A stretch of 60,576 bases of DNA from Planctomycetota bacterium. GTDB taxonomy: Bacteria; Planctomycetota; UBA1135; JAKEFM01. Where the stretch lies: NCBI GenBank assembly GCA_022616055.1, contig JAKEFM010000104.1, positions 1-60,576 of the forward strand, given 5' to 3'. Both the position numbers and the translations under genes were made by a program. The notes below the pieces were generated by a model, which ran no database searches, was not told where the DNA came from, and saw only the letters and a program-made list of their open reading frames with translations. Positions 18,006 through 25,835 of the stretch are shown piece by piece (within the stretch, counting starts at the first letter, position 1; every line of letters starts with the position of its first letter).

Positions 18006-19185
18006 GCGGGCAGGGGACCGCGGGGCGGGGGCCGGCGAGCGCCTTCTCCACCTCGTCCCGCAGCCGCGCCGGCGTGAGGCCGTCGGGGTCGAGCGCGCGG
18101 ACGAGGCCGATCGAGGCGAGGCGCGAGGCGCGGATCGACTGTTCCATGCGGGGCCGCGTCCGGGGAACGAGCACCGCCCTCGTGCCCGCCCACAGGATCT
18201 CGCAGGTCGCATTGTAGCCGGCCATCGAGACGACGACGTCGGCGGCGCGGACCAGCTCGGGGACGTTGGCGGCGAAGTCGATCCATCGGACCCCCTGCCG
18301 GCCGGCGGCGAGGGCTCGGACGCGGGCGCGTTTCCCCGGAGAGAGGAGGGGGCCCGCGACGAGGACGGAGTCGAACCTGGGCGCAGGGCCCTCGTCGAGG
18401 GCGTTCAGGTAGGCGCGGAGGAGGGGTGCGCCGTCGCCCCCCCCGCCGACCATCACCAGGACGAGGGGGCGGCGACCGAGGCCGAGCGACGCACGCGTGC
18501 GCGCAGGAGGGGCCGGAGGCGGATCGGGCTGCAGGTACCCGACGAATCGGGTCTTCGCCCGCACGCGCGGGCGGAAGCCGTACTCGCGGGGCAGGTCGAA
18601 GACCCGTCGACTGCCGTACACGAGGATCCAGTCGTAGAGCTCGTCGAGTGCGCGCCGGAAGGCGGGACGCGACCACTCGGCGCGGATCCGCTCGGGGGCG
18701 TCGACGATGTCGCGCAGGCCGAGGACCACCCGCGTCGCGGGGGAGCGGCGGCGCAGGGCGCGCAGCGCGGGGCGCAGCTCGCCCGCCATCCCGAGAGGAG
18801 CGTGGTCGACGAGGACGAGGTCCGGCCGGAAGGAGAGGACCGACTCCCGCAGGAGTCGCGCGCGCATGCGGGTCATCTCCTGGATCGAGAGACCGAGGGT
18901 CCGCGGGCGGTAACCCCCCTCCGGGTCCTTCGTCGCCGAGGGGAGCTTCAGGTAGTCGAAGTTCGGAGGGAGCGCGAAGGAGTGGCTGCGCGGGGAGCCC
19001 GTCGCGCACAGGATCGAGGCGTCCGGAATTCCGCGGGAAATCGCGCGCGCGAGGAGAAGATTCCGCCGGAAGTGCCCGAGTCCGTAGGTGTCGTGGCTGT
19101 AGAGGAATACCCGAGGCCCCCCGATCCGCCCCGGGGAGAGGGAGGGGGCCTCAACTTGGCAGTCGGCTTCGAGCGTAAGCCACAT
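17908..19185 (-). CDS. GT28/MurG-like glycosyltransferase
   Basis: This is 425 residues from ATG 19185. An upstream TTG at 19266 is possible, but lacks a usable ribosome-binding site; the conserved part begins about 25 residues in. The N-terminal domain shows VFLYSHDTYGLGHFRRN, the glycine-rich start of MurG-like GT-B enzymes. The C-terminal domain shows LVMVGGGGDG and the donor-binding block MAGYNATCEILWAGTRAVL followed by VPRTRPRMEQ. The family transfers sugars from nucleotide donors to lipid or other acceptors at the membrane. It is the first gene of the six-gene operon, and its tail sequence is duplicated in the following vestigial ORF. Confidence 0.8.
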   Translation of the reverse strand: MWLTLEADCQVEAPSLSPGRIGGPRVFLYSHDTYGLGHFRRNLLLARAISRGIPDASILCATGSPRSHSFALPPNFDYLKLPSATKDPEGGYRPRTLGLSIQEMTRMRARLLRESVLSFRPDLVLVDHAPLGMAGELRPALRALRRRSPATRVVLGLRDIVDAPERIRAEWSRPAFRRALDELYDWILVYGSRRVFDLPREYGFRPRVRAKTRFVGYLQPDPPPAPPARTRASLGLGRRPLVLVMVGGGGDGAPLLRAYLNALDEGPAPRFDSVLVAGPLLSPGKRARVRALAAGRQGVRWIDFAANVPELVRAADVVVSMAGYNATCEILWAGTRAVLVPRTRPRMEQSIRASRLASIGLVRALDPDGLTPARLRDEVEKALAGPRPAVPCPLEFHGAEAAVAELRALLRRPAHAAAGGNGRQG

Positions 19186-19637
19186 CGACCTGGGACCTCG
19201 GCTGCCAAGGATCGTGCCAACCCCGGAAAACCGACCTGGCACGCTGGCCGGTCGCGGGTCGTCCAAGTCCTGGACGGGGCGTCCGGCTCCCGGACGAAAA
19301 CCCTACGGCGCGCGGGGTCCGAGCCCGGTCCCGCTCCGGCACGAAGATTGAGCATCTCTCCCCTAGGAGTCAATGGATCGGTAGCTCGAACGAGGCGTTC
19401 GGTGAACGAGTGTTCCGGGGCGCGGGGCGGCCCCATCGCTGCGGGTGCCCCGTACTCCTTCAAACTCTCGTGCCCTATCTTCGGGACCGCCGCGACACGA
19501 CCCTTCCCGCGCCCCACTTTCTCACCGGACCCCCCGCCCCGGGACCCAGGATCGAGCTGACATCCTGACCCCGGAGCTCGCGAAACGCGAGAGACGAGCC
19601 CCCGCGGGCACGCGCGGCCGCCGGCCCCCCCCTCCGA
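19186..19637. other. Gene-free 450 bp upstream of the glycan operon
   Basis: This stretch lies between the sulfatase stop (19638) and the first gene of the minus-strand glycan operon. It is less extreme in base composition than the coding sequence and contains no ORF with a convincing ribosome-binding site and protein signature. It is the natural place for the operon promoter. I cannot identify a sigma-70 or sigma-54 (-24/-12) promoter with confidence. Confidence 0.4.
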
Positions 19638-21053
19638 CTACTTCGATCTCTCGGGTCGCGCCTGGAGGTAGCCGAGCGCCTCGAGCGCCTTGCGCAGGTC
19701 CGGGTCGATCTCCTGCTCCTCGATCGCCAGACCGCGCGCGAGCCACGCCCGGAGGCGCTCCCGCATCGGCTCCGCCTCGGGAGGCGCGGCCCCGGCCGCG
19801 AGGAGGTTCCGCCTCTCCTCCGGGTCGGTCGCGAGGTCGAAGAACTCCGCCGGGATCTCCCTCGAGAGGATCAGCTTCTTTCCCCCCTGGCGGAGCGCGG
19901 CCTCGTGGGTGTTGCGGTACTTCGTGCGGATGTCCGACCGCAGGAAGACGGGGAGGTCCTGCCACGGCTCGCCCCGCACGAGGGGGAGGAGGCTCGCGCC
20001 GTCGAGCCCCTCCGGGATCCTCGCCTCGAGCCCGAGAGCCGCCAGCGCCGTCGGGAAGAGGTCGAAGACGCGGACCTGCTCCCGGATCACCTTCCCCGCG
20101 GGGATCCCCGGCCCTGCGAGGAGGAACGGGACGCGGACCTGGTGGTCGTATAGGTAGTCCCCGTGGGTGTAGCCGTACTCGAAGCGGTCGACGAGCTCGT
20201 GGAGCGTCTCGCCGTGGTCCGCGACCACCGCGACGACCGTGTTCCGGAGGGCGCCGCGCCGCCCGAGCTCGTCGAGGAGATCTCCGAGGAGCCGGTCGAG
20301 GTAGCGCAGCTGCGCGTCGTACCGGGCGACCTCCGCGGGGAGGGATCTCTCCTCGTACAGCCGCTCCGTGCGCGCGTCGGGGAGATAGGCCTCCGGCGGC
20401 CGGTAGCGCGGGGGCTTGGCCCCGACGTCTCGGTGGGCGTCGAACCAGTGGATCCAGAGGAAGAACGGGCGGCTCGCCACGTCGTCGAGCCAGGTCCGGA
20501 CGAGCGCGAGCGTGTCTCCCCCCTCGCGCTGGTGTCCCTCGAACTCCGCGTCGAAGACGTCGAATCCCTGGTGGAAGCCGGTCTTCGTCCCGAGGTGCTC
20601 GACGCTGACGGCACCGTAGGTCGTGTACCCGGCCGCGCGGAGGACCTCCGCGAGGGTGGTCCGCTCCGGCAGGAGCCGCCACCCGTTCTCGAGCACGCCG
20701 TGCCGGCCCGGCTCGAGTCCCGTCAGCATCGAGGCGTGGGACGGGTCGGTCTCCGGCATCGGGCAGAACGCCCCCTCGAACTTCGCGCCCGAGGCGGCGA
20801 GGGCGTCGAGACGAGGGGTGGCGACGAGGCCGTTGCCGAAGCAGCCGAGGCGGTCCGCCCGGGTCGTGTCGAGCGTGACGAGGAGGAGGTTCGGCCCCTC
20901 GGCGGCGTTCGTCCTCCGGGGGGGAGGCGAATAGGGAGGCGGGACGTACGGCGCCGGCCTCTCGACCTTCCGCAGGGCGAGAAAACCCCCGCCCGCCCCG
21001 AGGAGGACCACGGCGAGGACGAGGAGCAGGCGAGGGCGGGGCCGAGCCGGCAT
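19638..21053 (-). CDS. Membrane-anchored sulfatase-superfamily protein (probable Thr at the nucleophile position)
   Basis: This is 471 residues. Residues 7-26 form a single N-terminal membrane anchor (LLLVLAVVLLGAGGGF), placing the catalytic domain in the periplasm. Sulfatase/alkaline-phosphatase-fold motifs are clear: LLLVTLDTTRADRLGCFG (metal-binding Asp pair), SHASMLTGLEPGRHGV and VAVVADHGETL (metal-binding Asp/His). The canonical sulfatase C/S-x-P-x-R is replaced by TDPSH (102-106), so formylglycine cannot form at that site. Thr there would be like phosphoethanolamine transferases and phosphodiesterases of the same fold. A phosphoester or phosphonate substrate is therefore as likely as a sulfate ester. 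It is followed downstream, on the same strand, by the glycan operon, so action on envelope glycans is possible but unproven. Confidence 0.8.
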   Translation of the reverse strand: MPARPRPRLLLVLAVVLLGAGGGFLALRKVERPAPYVPPPYSPPPRRTNAAEGPNLLLVTLDTTRADRLGCFGNGLVATPRLDALAASGAKFEGAFCPMPETDPSHASMLTGLEPGRHGVLENGWRLLPERTTLAEVLRAAGYTTYGAVSVEHLGTKTGFHQGFDVFDAEFEGHQREGGDTLALVRTWLDDVASRPFFLWIHWFDAHRDVGAKPPRYRPPEAYLPDARTERLYEERSLPAEVARYDAQLRYLDRLLGDLLDELGRRGALRNTVVAVVADHGETLHELVDRFEYGYTHGDYLYDHQVRVPFLLAGPGIPAGKVIREQVRVFDLFPTALAALGLEARIPEGLDGASLLPLVRGEPWQDLPVFLRSDIRTKYRNTHEAALRQGGKKLILSREIPAEFFDLATDPEERRNLLAAGAAPPEAEPMRERLRAWLARGLAIEEQEIDPDLRKALEALGYLQARPERSK

Positions 21054-21186
21054 CAGGCGCTTGCGCGCGCCCGCCGCGCGAGAACGACCCGGGGATCCGC
21101 CGACCGCATGCAGCGCCTGGAAGAGGTGGGACGATTCTGGGTCCCGACGTCCGGGGAACGCCAGCGCGAAGGGAGGAGGCTCCCCC

Positions 21187-22629
21187 TCACCGGCGCTCCC
21201 CCGGGGCGGCCAGCACCTCGACGACCGGCCCTCCCTGTTGCGGGGAGAGCGACAGCCGGGACTCGAGCTCGAGGACGAACCTCCGCCAGGGGGAATCGGG
21301 CCGGAACAGGTCCGAGTCGAGATACACCCGCCGTCCCGCTCCGAGGTAACCCTCGATGTGCCCCTCGACTCCGTCCACTCCCTGTCCGAGGAAGACGTCC
21401 GCCGCGACCGGGGTCGCCTCGGTCCCGGCGAGGGCCTGCGCCGCGCGCCGGCGCCGCTCCCGAGAGTTGCACAGGAGGAGGGTGGCGCCGGGAGCGCGCT
21501 CCGGCAGGCTCGCCGCCCACCGCCGGTCCGGGTCGGCGCCCCATTCGGACCGCGTGGGGTAGGAGAGGCCGAGCTGCAGCAGGATGAGGCCCGGAGCCAG
21601 GATCCCCCTCGGCAACGGGAGGCGGGAGACGACCCCGGCGAAGCCGAGGACGGCGAACGGGAGGAGGATCACGGTGTACTGCCCCCGGCCCGGCGGGGCG
21701 ACGGCCACGAGCCAGGCGATCGGGAGCGCGCTCGCCGCGAAGAGGGCGGCCCTCCAGAGGGAGGCCCCCGATCGGACCCCGGCGAGCGCGAAGGGAGCGA
21801 GGACGAGGAGGCCCCAGCCGAGGACGAACTCCTGCCAGAGCCGTCGAGCGAGGTACCCCGGCTCGGAGGGGGCTTCCGAGACGACCCGGCCGAGCCATCC
21901 GAGGATCGGCGCGAAGCCCTCGCGCCAGTGTCCTCCGATCGTGCCGCCGACGAGCGTCCGCGCCCCGAAGACCGCGGCGCCCGTGAGCACGGCGGCAGCG
22001 GCGCATTCGACGAGCGGGACGCGCCTTCCCCGCGCGGCCGCTCCGGCGATCCCGAGGGCGAGGAAGGCGGGAGCGAGGAGGACGCAGGAGAGGTGGCCGA
22101 GCATCGCGACGAAGGTCGCCGCCGGGACGGAGAGCGCGGGACGGAGAAGGGCGGAGTAGGCGAGGAGGGCGCCAGCCGAGGCCGCGGCGGCGGAGAACCC
22201 GTGGACCTCGACGATTCCCGCCTGGAACCAGAGGGCCGCGGTGAGCCCCCCGACCCCGGCGGAGAGGAGAGCGACGCCGGCCTTCCCCGTCGCCCGGCGG
22301 GCGAGGACCGCGCAGAGACCGACGGTCGCGGCCGCGGAGAGGACGGAGAGGACCTCGAGGGCCGTCTCCGGAGTCACGGACCCGAACACCGAGAGGGCGC
22401 GGAGGATCGCGTCCGCCGCGGGGAGGTAGGTGAGGTGGTAGTGGCCCCGGTATCCGCTCTCGAAGGCGGCGGCGAGGGGCTCGCCGTCGTGGAAGTAGCA
22501 CCCCGACCAGGTCGCCGCGTAGAGGGAGGCGAACGCGCAGGCGAGGAGGAAGGGGGGGAGGAGGCCCCTCCCCCCCCTCCCCTCGGGCCTCGCCGAGGAG
22601 GCCTCCGCGTCGAGGTCGTTCCGGATCAA
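21187..22629 (-). CDS. Polytopic integral membrane protein of unknown function
   Basis: This is 480 residues with about 9-11 hydrophobic helices between residues 24 and 360. They are followed by a soluble C-terminal domain of about 110 residues that contains ATLLLCNSRERRRRAAQAL. The topology (helices first, soluble tail last) and loop HDGEPLAAAFESGYRGHYH near residue 50 recall GT-C-like or mannosyltransferase-type membrane proteins, but I see no diagnostic D-x-D or D-E motif in the first loop. I therefore leave the function open. The start is TTG 22629 with a weak ribosome-binding site; a later start is possible. It is co-oriented with the EamA transporter (57 bp upstream) and the sulfatase (133 bp downstream). 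Confidence 0.65.
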   Translation of the reverse strand: MIRNDLDAEASSARPEGRGGRGLLPPFLLACAFASLYAATWSGCYFHDGEPLAAAFESGYRGHYHLTYLPAADAILRALSVFGSVTPETALEVLSVLSAAATVGLCAVLARRATGKAGVALLSAGVGGLTAALWFQAGIVEVHGFSAAAASAGALLAYSALLRPALSVPAATFVAMLGHLSCVLLAPAFLALGIAGAAARGRRVPLVECAAAAVLTGAAVFGARTLVGGTIGGHWREGFAPILGWLGRVVSEAPSEPGYLARRLWQEFVLGWGLLVLAPFALAGVRSGASLWRAALFAASALPIAWLVAVAPPGRGQYTVILLPFAVLGFAGVVSRLPLPRGILAPGLILLQLGLSYPTRSEWGADPDRRWAASLPERAPGATLLLCNSRERRRRAAQALAGTEATPVAADVFLGQGVDGVEGHIEGYLGAGRRVYLDSDLFRPDSPWRRFVLELESRLSLSPQQGGPVVEVLAAPGERR

Positions 22630-22686
22630 GTCCCGGCCGGGCGCAAGGGGCGGGAATCCTACGGGACTCTCCCGCGGGGCTCCCCC

Positions 22687-23658
22687 TCACCCCTCCACGC
22701 TGTCGTCCCGGACCCGGCCGACGCGCACGGCGGAGAGGGCGAGCACGCTCGCGAGGAGGAGGCTCCCTCCCGCGGCCTGGAGGGCGGAGGGGATCTCCCC
22801 GAGGAAGACCCAGGCCCACGAGGCCGCGAAGACCGCCTCGGAGGCCTGCAGCACCGATCCGGTGGTCGCGCGGACGAACCGGAATCCGTACGTCATCAGG
22901 AGGTTCCCCGCCGTCCCCGCGGCGAGGAACAGGCCGAGCCAGGGGAGGTCCGACCGCGCGGGGACGCGCCCGACGAGGAAGGCGGGGATGGCGAAGAGGA
23001 AGGTCCCGCAGAGGAGGAAGGCGAAGTAGACGCACGCGACGCTCTCCCCCCGCCGGCGCATCTCGCGGACGAGGATCGCCGACCCCCCCCCGACGACGGC
23101 GGCGAGGAGGGCGAGGGCCTCCCCCCACCCCGGGTCCCCGAACACCGGCTCCACCGTGAGGACGACCCCCCCGACGGCGAGGAGGGCGAAGACCCACTCG
23201 GGCGGCGAGGGCCGCTCGACGCCGCGGAGCGCGGCGAAGAGCGCGACCCAGATCGGGGAGGAGAAGAGGAGGACGGTCGCCCGTCCGAGGGGGACGAGCT
23301 GGACGGAGAGGAAGAAGAGCCCCGTCACGACCGCGCCGCAGATCCCCCGCCAGACGAACAGCCTCCGGTCCTTCGGCCGGAGCCGGACGCCTCCCCACGC
23401 GGAGGCGAGGAGGAAGGCCCCCGCCGAGATCGCGCACCAGAGGAACGTGATCTCGACGGAGGGAAGGGTGTCCCGGAGCCGTCGCGCGGAGAGCCCCGTC
23501 AGGGGGAAGACGGCGGCGGAGGCGACGAGGAGGAGGGCGCCCCGCCGTCGCCGGCTGGCGCTCGCGGGAGGCCCTTGTCCTTCGGCCGCGGGCGGCTCGA
23601 CCGGCGCCGCCGTCGCTTGCAAGGGTCCGGGGCCCGGAATAGGAAGGGCGCGCCGCAA
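22687..23658 (-). CDS. EamA/DMT-family transporter
   Basis: This is 323 residues with ten predicted helices in two homologous five-helix halves, as in drug/metabolite transporters of the EamA type. Signatures are LPSVEITFLWCAISAG in the first half and ATTGSVLQASEAVFAASWAWVFLGE in the second. The latter is the conserved block in helices 8-9. The substrate cannot be inferred; the family exports amino acids and other small metabolites. The start is uncertain: TTG 23658 gives a 40-residue basic/proline-rich lead, and TTG 23622 is an alternative. It is divergent from the dGTPase-like gene, with only 45 bp between the starts. Confidence 0.85.
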   Translation of the reverse strand: MRRALPIPGPGPLQATAAPVEPPAAEGQGPPASASRRRRGALLLVASAAVFPLTGLSARRLRDTLPSVEITFLWCAISAGAFLLASAWGGVRLRPKDRRLFVWRGICGAVVTGLFFLSVQLVPLGRATVLLFSSPIWVALFAALRGVERPSPPEWVFALLAVGGVVLTVEPVFGDPGWGEALALLAAVVGGGSAILVREMRRRGESVACVYFAFLLCGTFLFAIPAFLVGRVPARSDLPWLGLFLAAGTAGNLLMTYGFRFVRATTGSVLQASEAVFAASWAWVFLGEIPSALQAAGGSLLLASVLALSAVRVGRVRDDSVEG

Positions 23659-23703
23659 TCCGGCGATGGATACCGGCCGCCGCCCGGCCGGTCAAAGGCC
23701 GAC

Positions 23704-24870
23704 GTGACGACGACGAAGGGCATCCGCCTCCTCACGCGCGAGGCGAAGGAGGCGCGCGAAGAGCGCGATCTCGCCCCCTGCGCGATGCGCAGCCGCCGGT
23801 CCCGCGGGCGCCGACACGCGGAGGAGCCCGATCCGCTGCGCACCGGCTTCGAGAAGGACCGCGACCGGATCGTCCATTCGACCGCCTTCCGGCGGATGGA
23901 GTACAAGACCCAGGTCTTCGTCAACCACGAGGGGGACTACTACCGGACGCGGCTCACCCACACCCTCGAGGTCGTTCAGGTCGCGCGGTCGGCCGCCTCC
24001 GCGCTCGGCCTCAACGAGCCTCTCGTCGAGGCGATCGCCCTCGCCCACGACCTCGGGCACCCCCCCTTCGGTCACAAGGGGGAGGAGACGCTCGACGCCC
24101 TGATGCGGGAGCACGGCGGCTTCCGCCACAACCGCCAGGTCCTCCGGATCGTCGACCTCCTCGAGAAGCGCCACCCCGCCTACGACGGCCTCAACCTCGA
24201 CTACGAGGTGCGGGAGTCCCTCCTCAAGGGGGAGAGGAAGACGGCGCCCGAGGCAGCCGAGTTCGAGCCCTTCCCCCAGTTCCTCCTCGAGGAGCAGGTG
24301 GTCGACGCCGCCGACGAGATCGCCTACACCAACCACGACGTCGACGACGGACTCAAGGCGGGGATCTTCGCGGAGGAGGAGCTCGACGCCCTGGCGATCT
24401 GGCGCCGCGCGCGCGCGCGCGTGGAGGCCCCCGGCATCTCCGGCCGGCTCCGGGCGAAGCGGACGGTCCGCGCCCTGATCGGGATCCTGATCAACGACCT
24501 GATCGAGCACTCCGCCGGCAGGATCGCGGAGGCGGGCTTCGATTCGCCCGAGGCCGCCCGGCGCGCCCCCTCCCCGACGATCGGCCACTCCCCCGAGATC
24601 CGGGCGGAGCTGGCGCCGCTGCGGGCCTTCCTCCACCGGAACTTCTACCACCACTACCGCGTGAACCGGATGATGGCGAAGGCCCGCGAGATGCTCGAGC
24701 GCCTCTTCCGCGCGTACGTCGGAAACCCGGGGACCCTCCCCCCCGAGTTCCAGGCCTGGACCGAGCGCGAGGGGCTCCACCGCGGGGTCTGCGACTACGT
24801 CGCCGGGATGACCGACCGCTTCGCGGCCGACGAGTACCGCCGCCTCTTCGACCCCCTCGAGCGAGCCTGA
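23704..24870 (+). CDS. dgt: dGTPase-like HD-domain triphosphohydrolase
   Basis: This is 388 residues from GTG 23704, preceded by AAAGG at 5 nt. The reading frame stays open far upstream, but that stretch overlaps minus-strand genes and is not coding. The HD metal site is visible as RLTHTLEVVQVARS (His), ALAHDLGHPPFGH (His-Asp) and a distal VDAADEIAYTNHDVDDG (Asp). FRRMEYKTQVF and FRHNRQVLRI are further family blocks. The family removes triphosphate from dGTP and other dNTPs, helping to control nucleotide pools. Its length fits the shorter dGTPase-like type found in many bacteria. The HD residues appear intact. Confidence 0.92.
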   Translation: MTTTKGIRLLTREAKEAREERDLAPCAMRSRRSRGRRHAEEPDPLRTGFEKDRDRIVHSTAFRRMEYKTQVFVNHEGDYYRTRLTHTLEVVQVARSAASALGLNEPLVEAIALAHDLGHPPFGHKGEETLDALMREHGGFRHNRQVLRIVDLLEKRHPAYDGLNLDYEVRESLLKGERKTAPEAAEFEPFPQFLLEEQVVDAADEIAYTNHDVDDGLKAGIFAEEELDALAIWRRARARVEAPGISGRLRAKRTVRALIGILINDLIEHSAGRIAEAGFDSPEAARRAPSPTIGHSPEIRAELAPLRAFLHRNFYHHYRVNRMMAKAREMLERLFRAYVGNPGTLPPEFQAWTEREGLHRGVCDYVAGMTDRFAADEYRRLFDPLERA

Positions 24871-24886
24871 CCCCCGAGGACCGACG

Positions 24887-25729
24887 ATGACCTTCGCGAC
24901 CCTCCTGCTCCCCCTCCTGCAGAGCGCTCCCGCCACCCCCGCCCCGGCCCCCGCCTCCCCCACGCGCATCGAGTGCGTCGCGCCGATGGGGGACAGGATC
25001 GTCTTCACCGACCCGAACGGCTGCTGCCTCTGGACGGTCAAGCCGGGCGAGGCCGCGAAGATCCTCGTGCGCGGGAAGGCCTGGCCGCGCGAGCCGCTCT
25101 GGCGCCCCTCGGCGATCGCCTTCGATCCGAAGGGGGGCCTCCTCGTGACGGATCCCCCGACGGGGGGGGTCTACCCGATCGGCGCCGACGGGACGATCGG
25201 GGCGAGCGACGCCCCCTTCGAGATCGGCCAGCCCCGCGGCCTCGCCTTCGACAGGACCGGCAACCTCTTCGTCGCGGGCTCGACCGTCGACGCCGTCTAC
25301 CGGCGCGGGTCCGACGGCAAGTGGGCGAAGTTCGCCGACGTGAAGCACCCGAGGGGGCTCGCCGTCCTCGAGGACGGCTCGCTCCTCGTCGTCTCCCCCG
25401 GCGACCTCGCCGTCTACAAGGTGAGCGCGGACGGCAAGTCGGTCGCGCCGCTCCACAAGGGGCCCCCCTTCGAGAACCCCCTCTGGATCGCCCTCGACGG
25501 GGCGGGGAACGCCTTCGTCTCGGACAACTACGCGAAGGCCCTGTTCAAGCTGCCGGTCGCCGGCGGCGCGCCGACGCCCCTCGTGAAGGGGGCTCCACTC
25601 GACAACCCCGCGGGCGTGTGGTTCGACGCGACGCACAAGCGCCTCCTCCTCGCCGACGCCGTCACGAAGTCGATCCACGCGATCGACGAGGACGGCAAGC
25701 CCGTCGAGATCTACAAGGCGCCGAAGTGA
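24887..25729 (+). CDS. Secreted NHL/SMP-30-type beta-propeller protein
   Basis: This is 280 residues beginning 16 nt after the dgt-like stop, with GAGG about 11 nt upstream. A short hydrophobic start and an Ala/Pro-rich stretch (APATPAPAPASP) suggest export. The body has five to six propeller blades with the recurring pattern P-x-G-hydrophobic-A-hydrophobic-D (AIAFDPKGGLLVTD, RGLAFDRTGNLFVAG, GLAVLEDGSLLVVS, WIALDGAGNAFVSD, GVWFDATHKRLLLAD). Such propellers bind ligands or hydrolyse lactones; I do not see a definite catalytic set. Co-transcription with the dGTPase-like gene is likely from spacing, but a functional link is not obvious. Confidence 0.75.
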   Translation: MTFATLLLPLLQSAPATPAPAPASPTRIECVAPMGDRIVFTDPNGCCLWTVKPGEAAKILVRGKAWPREPLWRPSAIAFDPKGGLLVTDPPTGGVYPIGADGTIGASDAPFEIGQPRGLAFDRTGNLFVAGSTVDAVYRRGSDGKWAKFADVKHPRGLAVLEDGSLLVVSPGDLAVYKVSADGKSVAPLHKGPPFENPLWIALDGAGNAFVSDNYAKALFKLPVAGGAPTPLVKGAPLDNPAGVWFDATHKRLLLADAVTKSIHAIDEDGKPVEIYKAPK

Positions 25730-25737
25730 CGGGAGGG

Positions 25738-25759
25738 GGGCGGAGGCGATCCTCCGCCC
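25738..25759. terminator. Perfect 9-bp hairpin between convergent genes
   Basis: GGGCGGAGG (25738-25746) pairs exactly with CCTCCGCCC (25751-25759) around a CGAT loop, 9 bp after the stop of the propeller gene. The opposite gene ends at 25836. There is no T-run, so it would be a GC-only or Rho-assisted terminator, usable from either side. Confidence 0.5.
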
Positions 25760-25835
25760 GCCCCGGTGGCCTACGGCGCCCCCTCCCAGCCCCCCTCGAG
25801 GCAAGGGGAGAGCTCGACGGGGGCGAGGAAAGCCC

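Noticed and set aside
21061..23703. Plus-strand frame open for 2.6 kb upstream of the dGTPase-like gene
   Set aside because: It overlaps two well-supported minus-strand genes and has low-complexity charged sequence. GTG 23704 with its AAAGG is the credible start.
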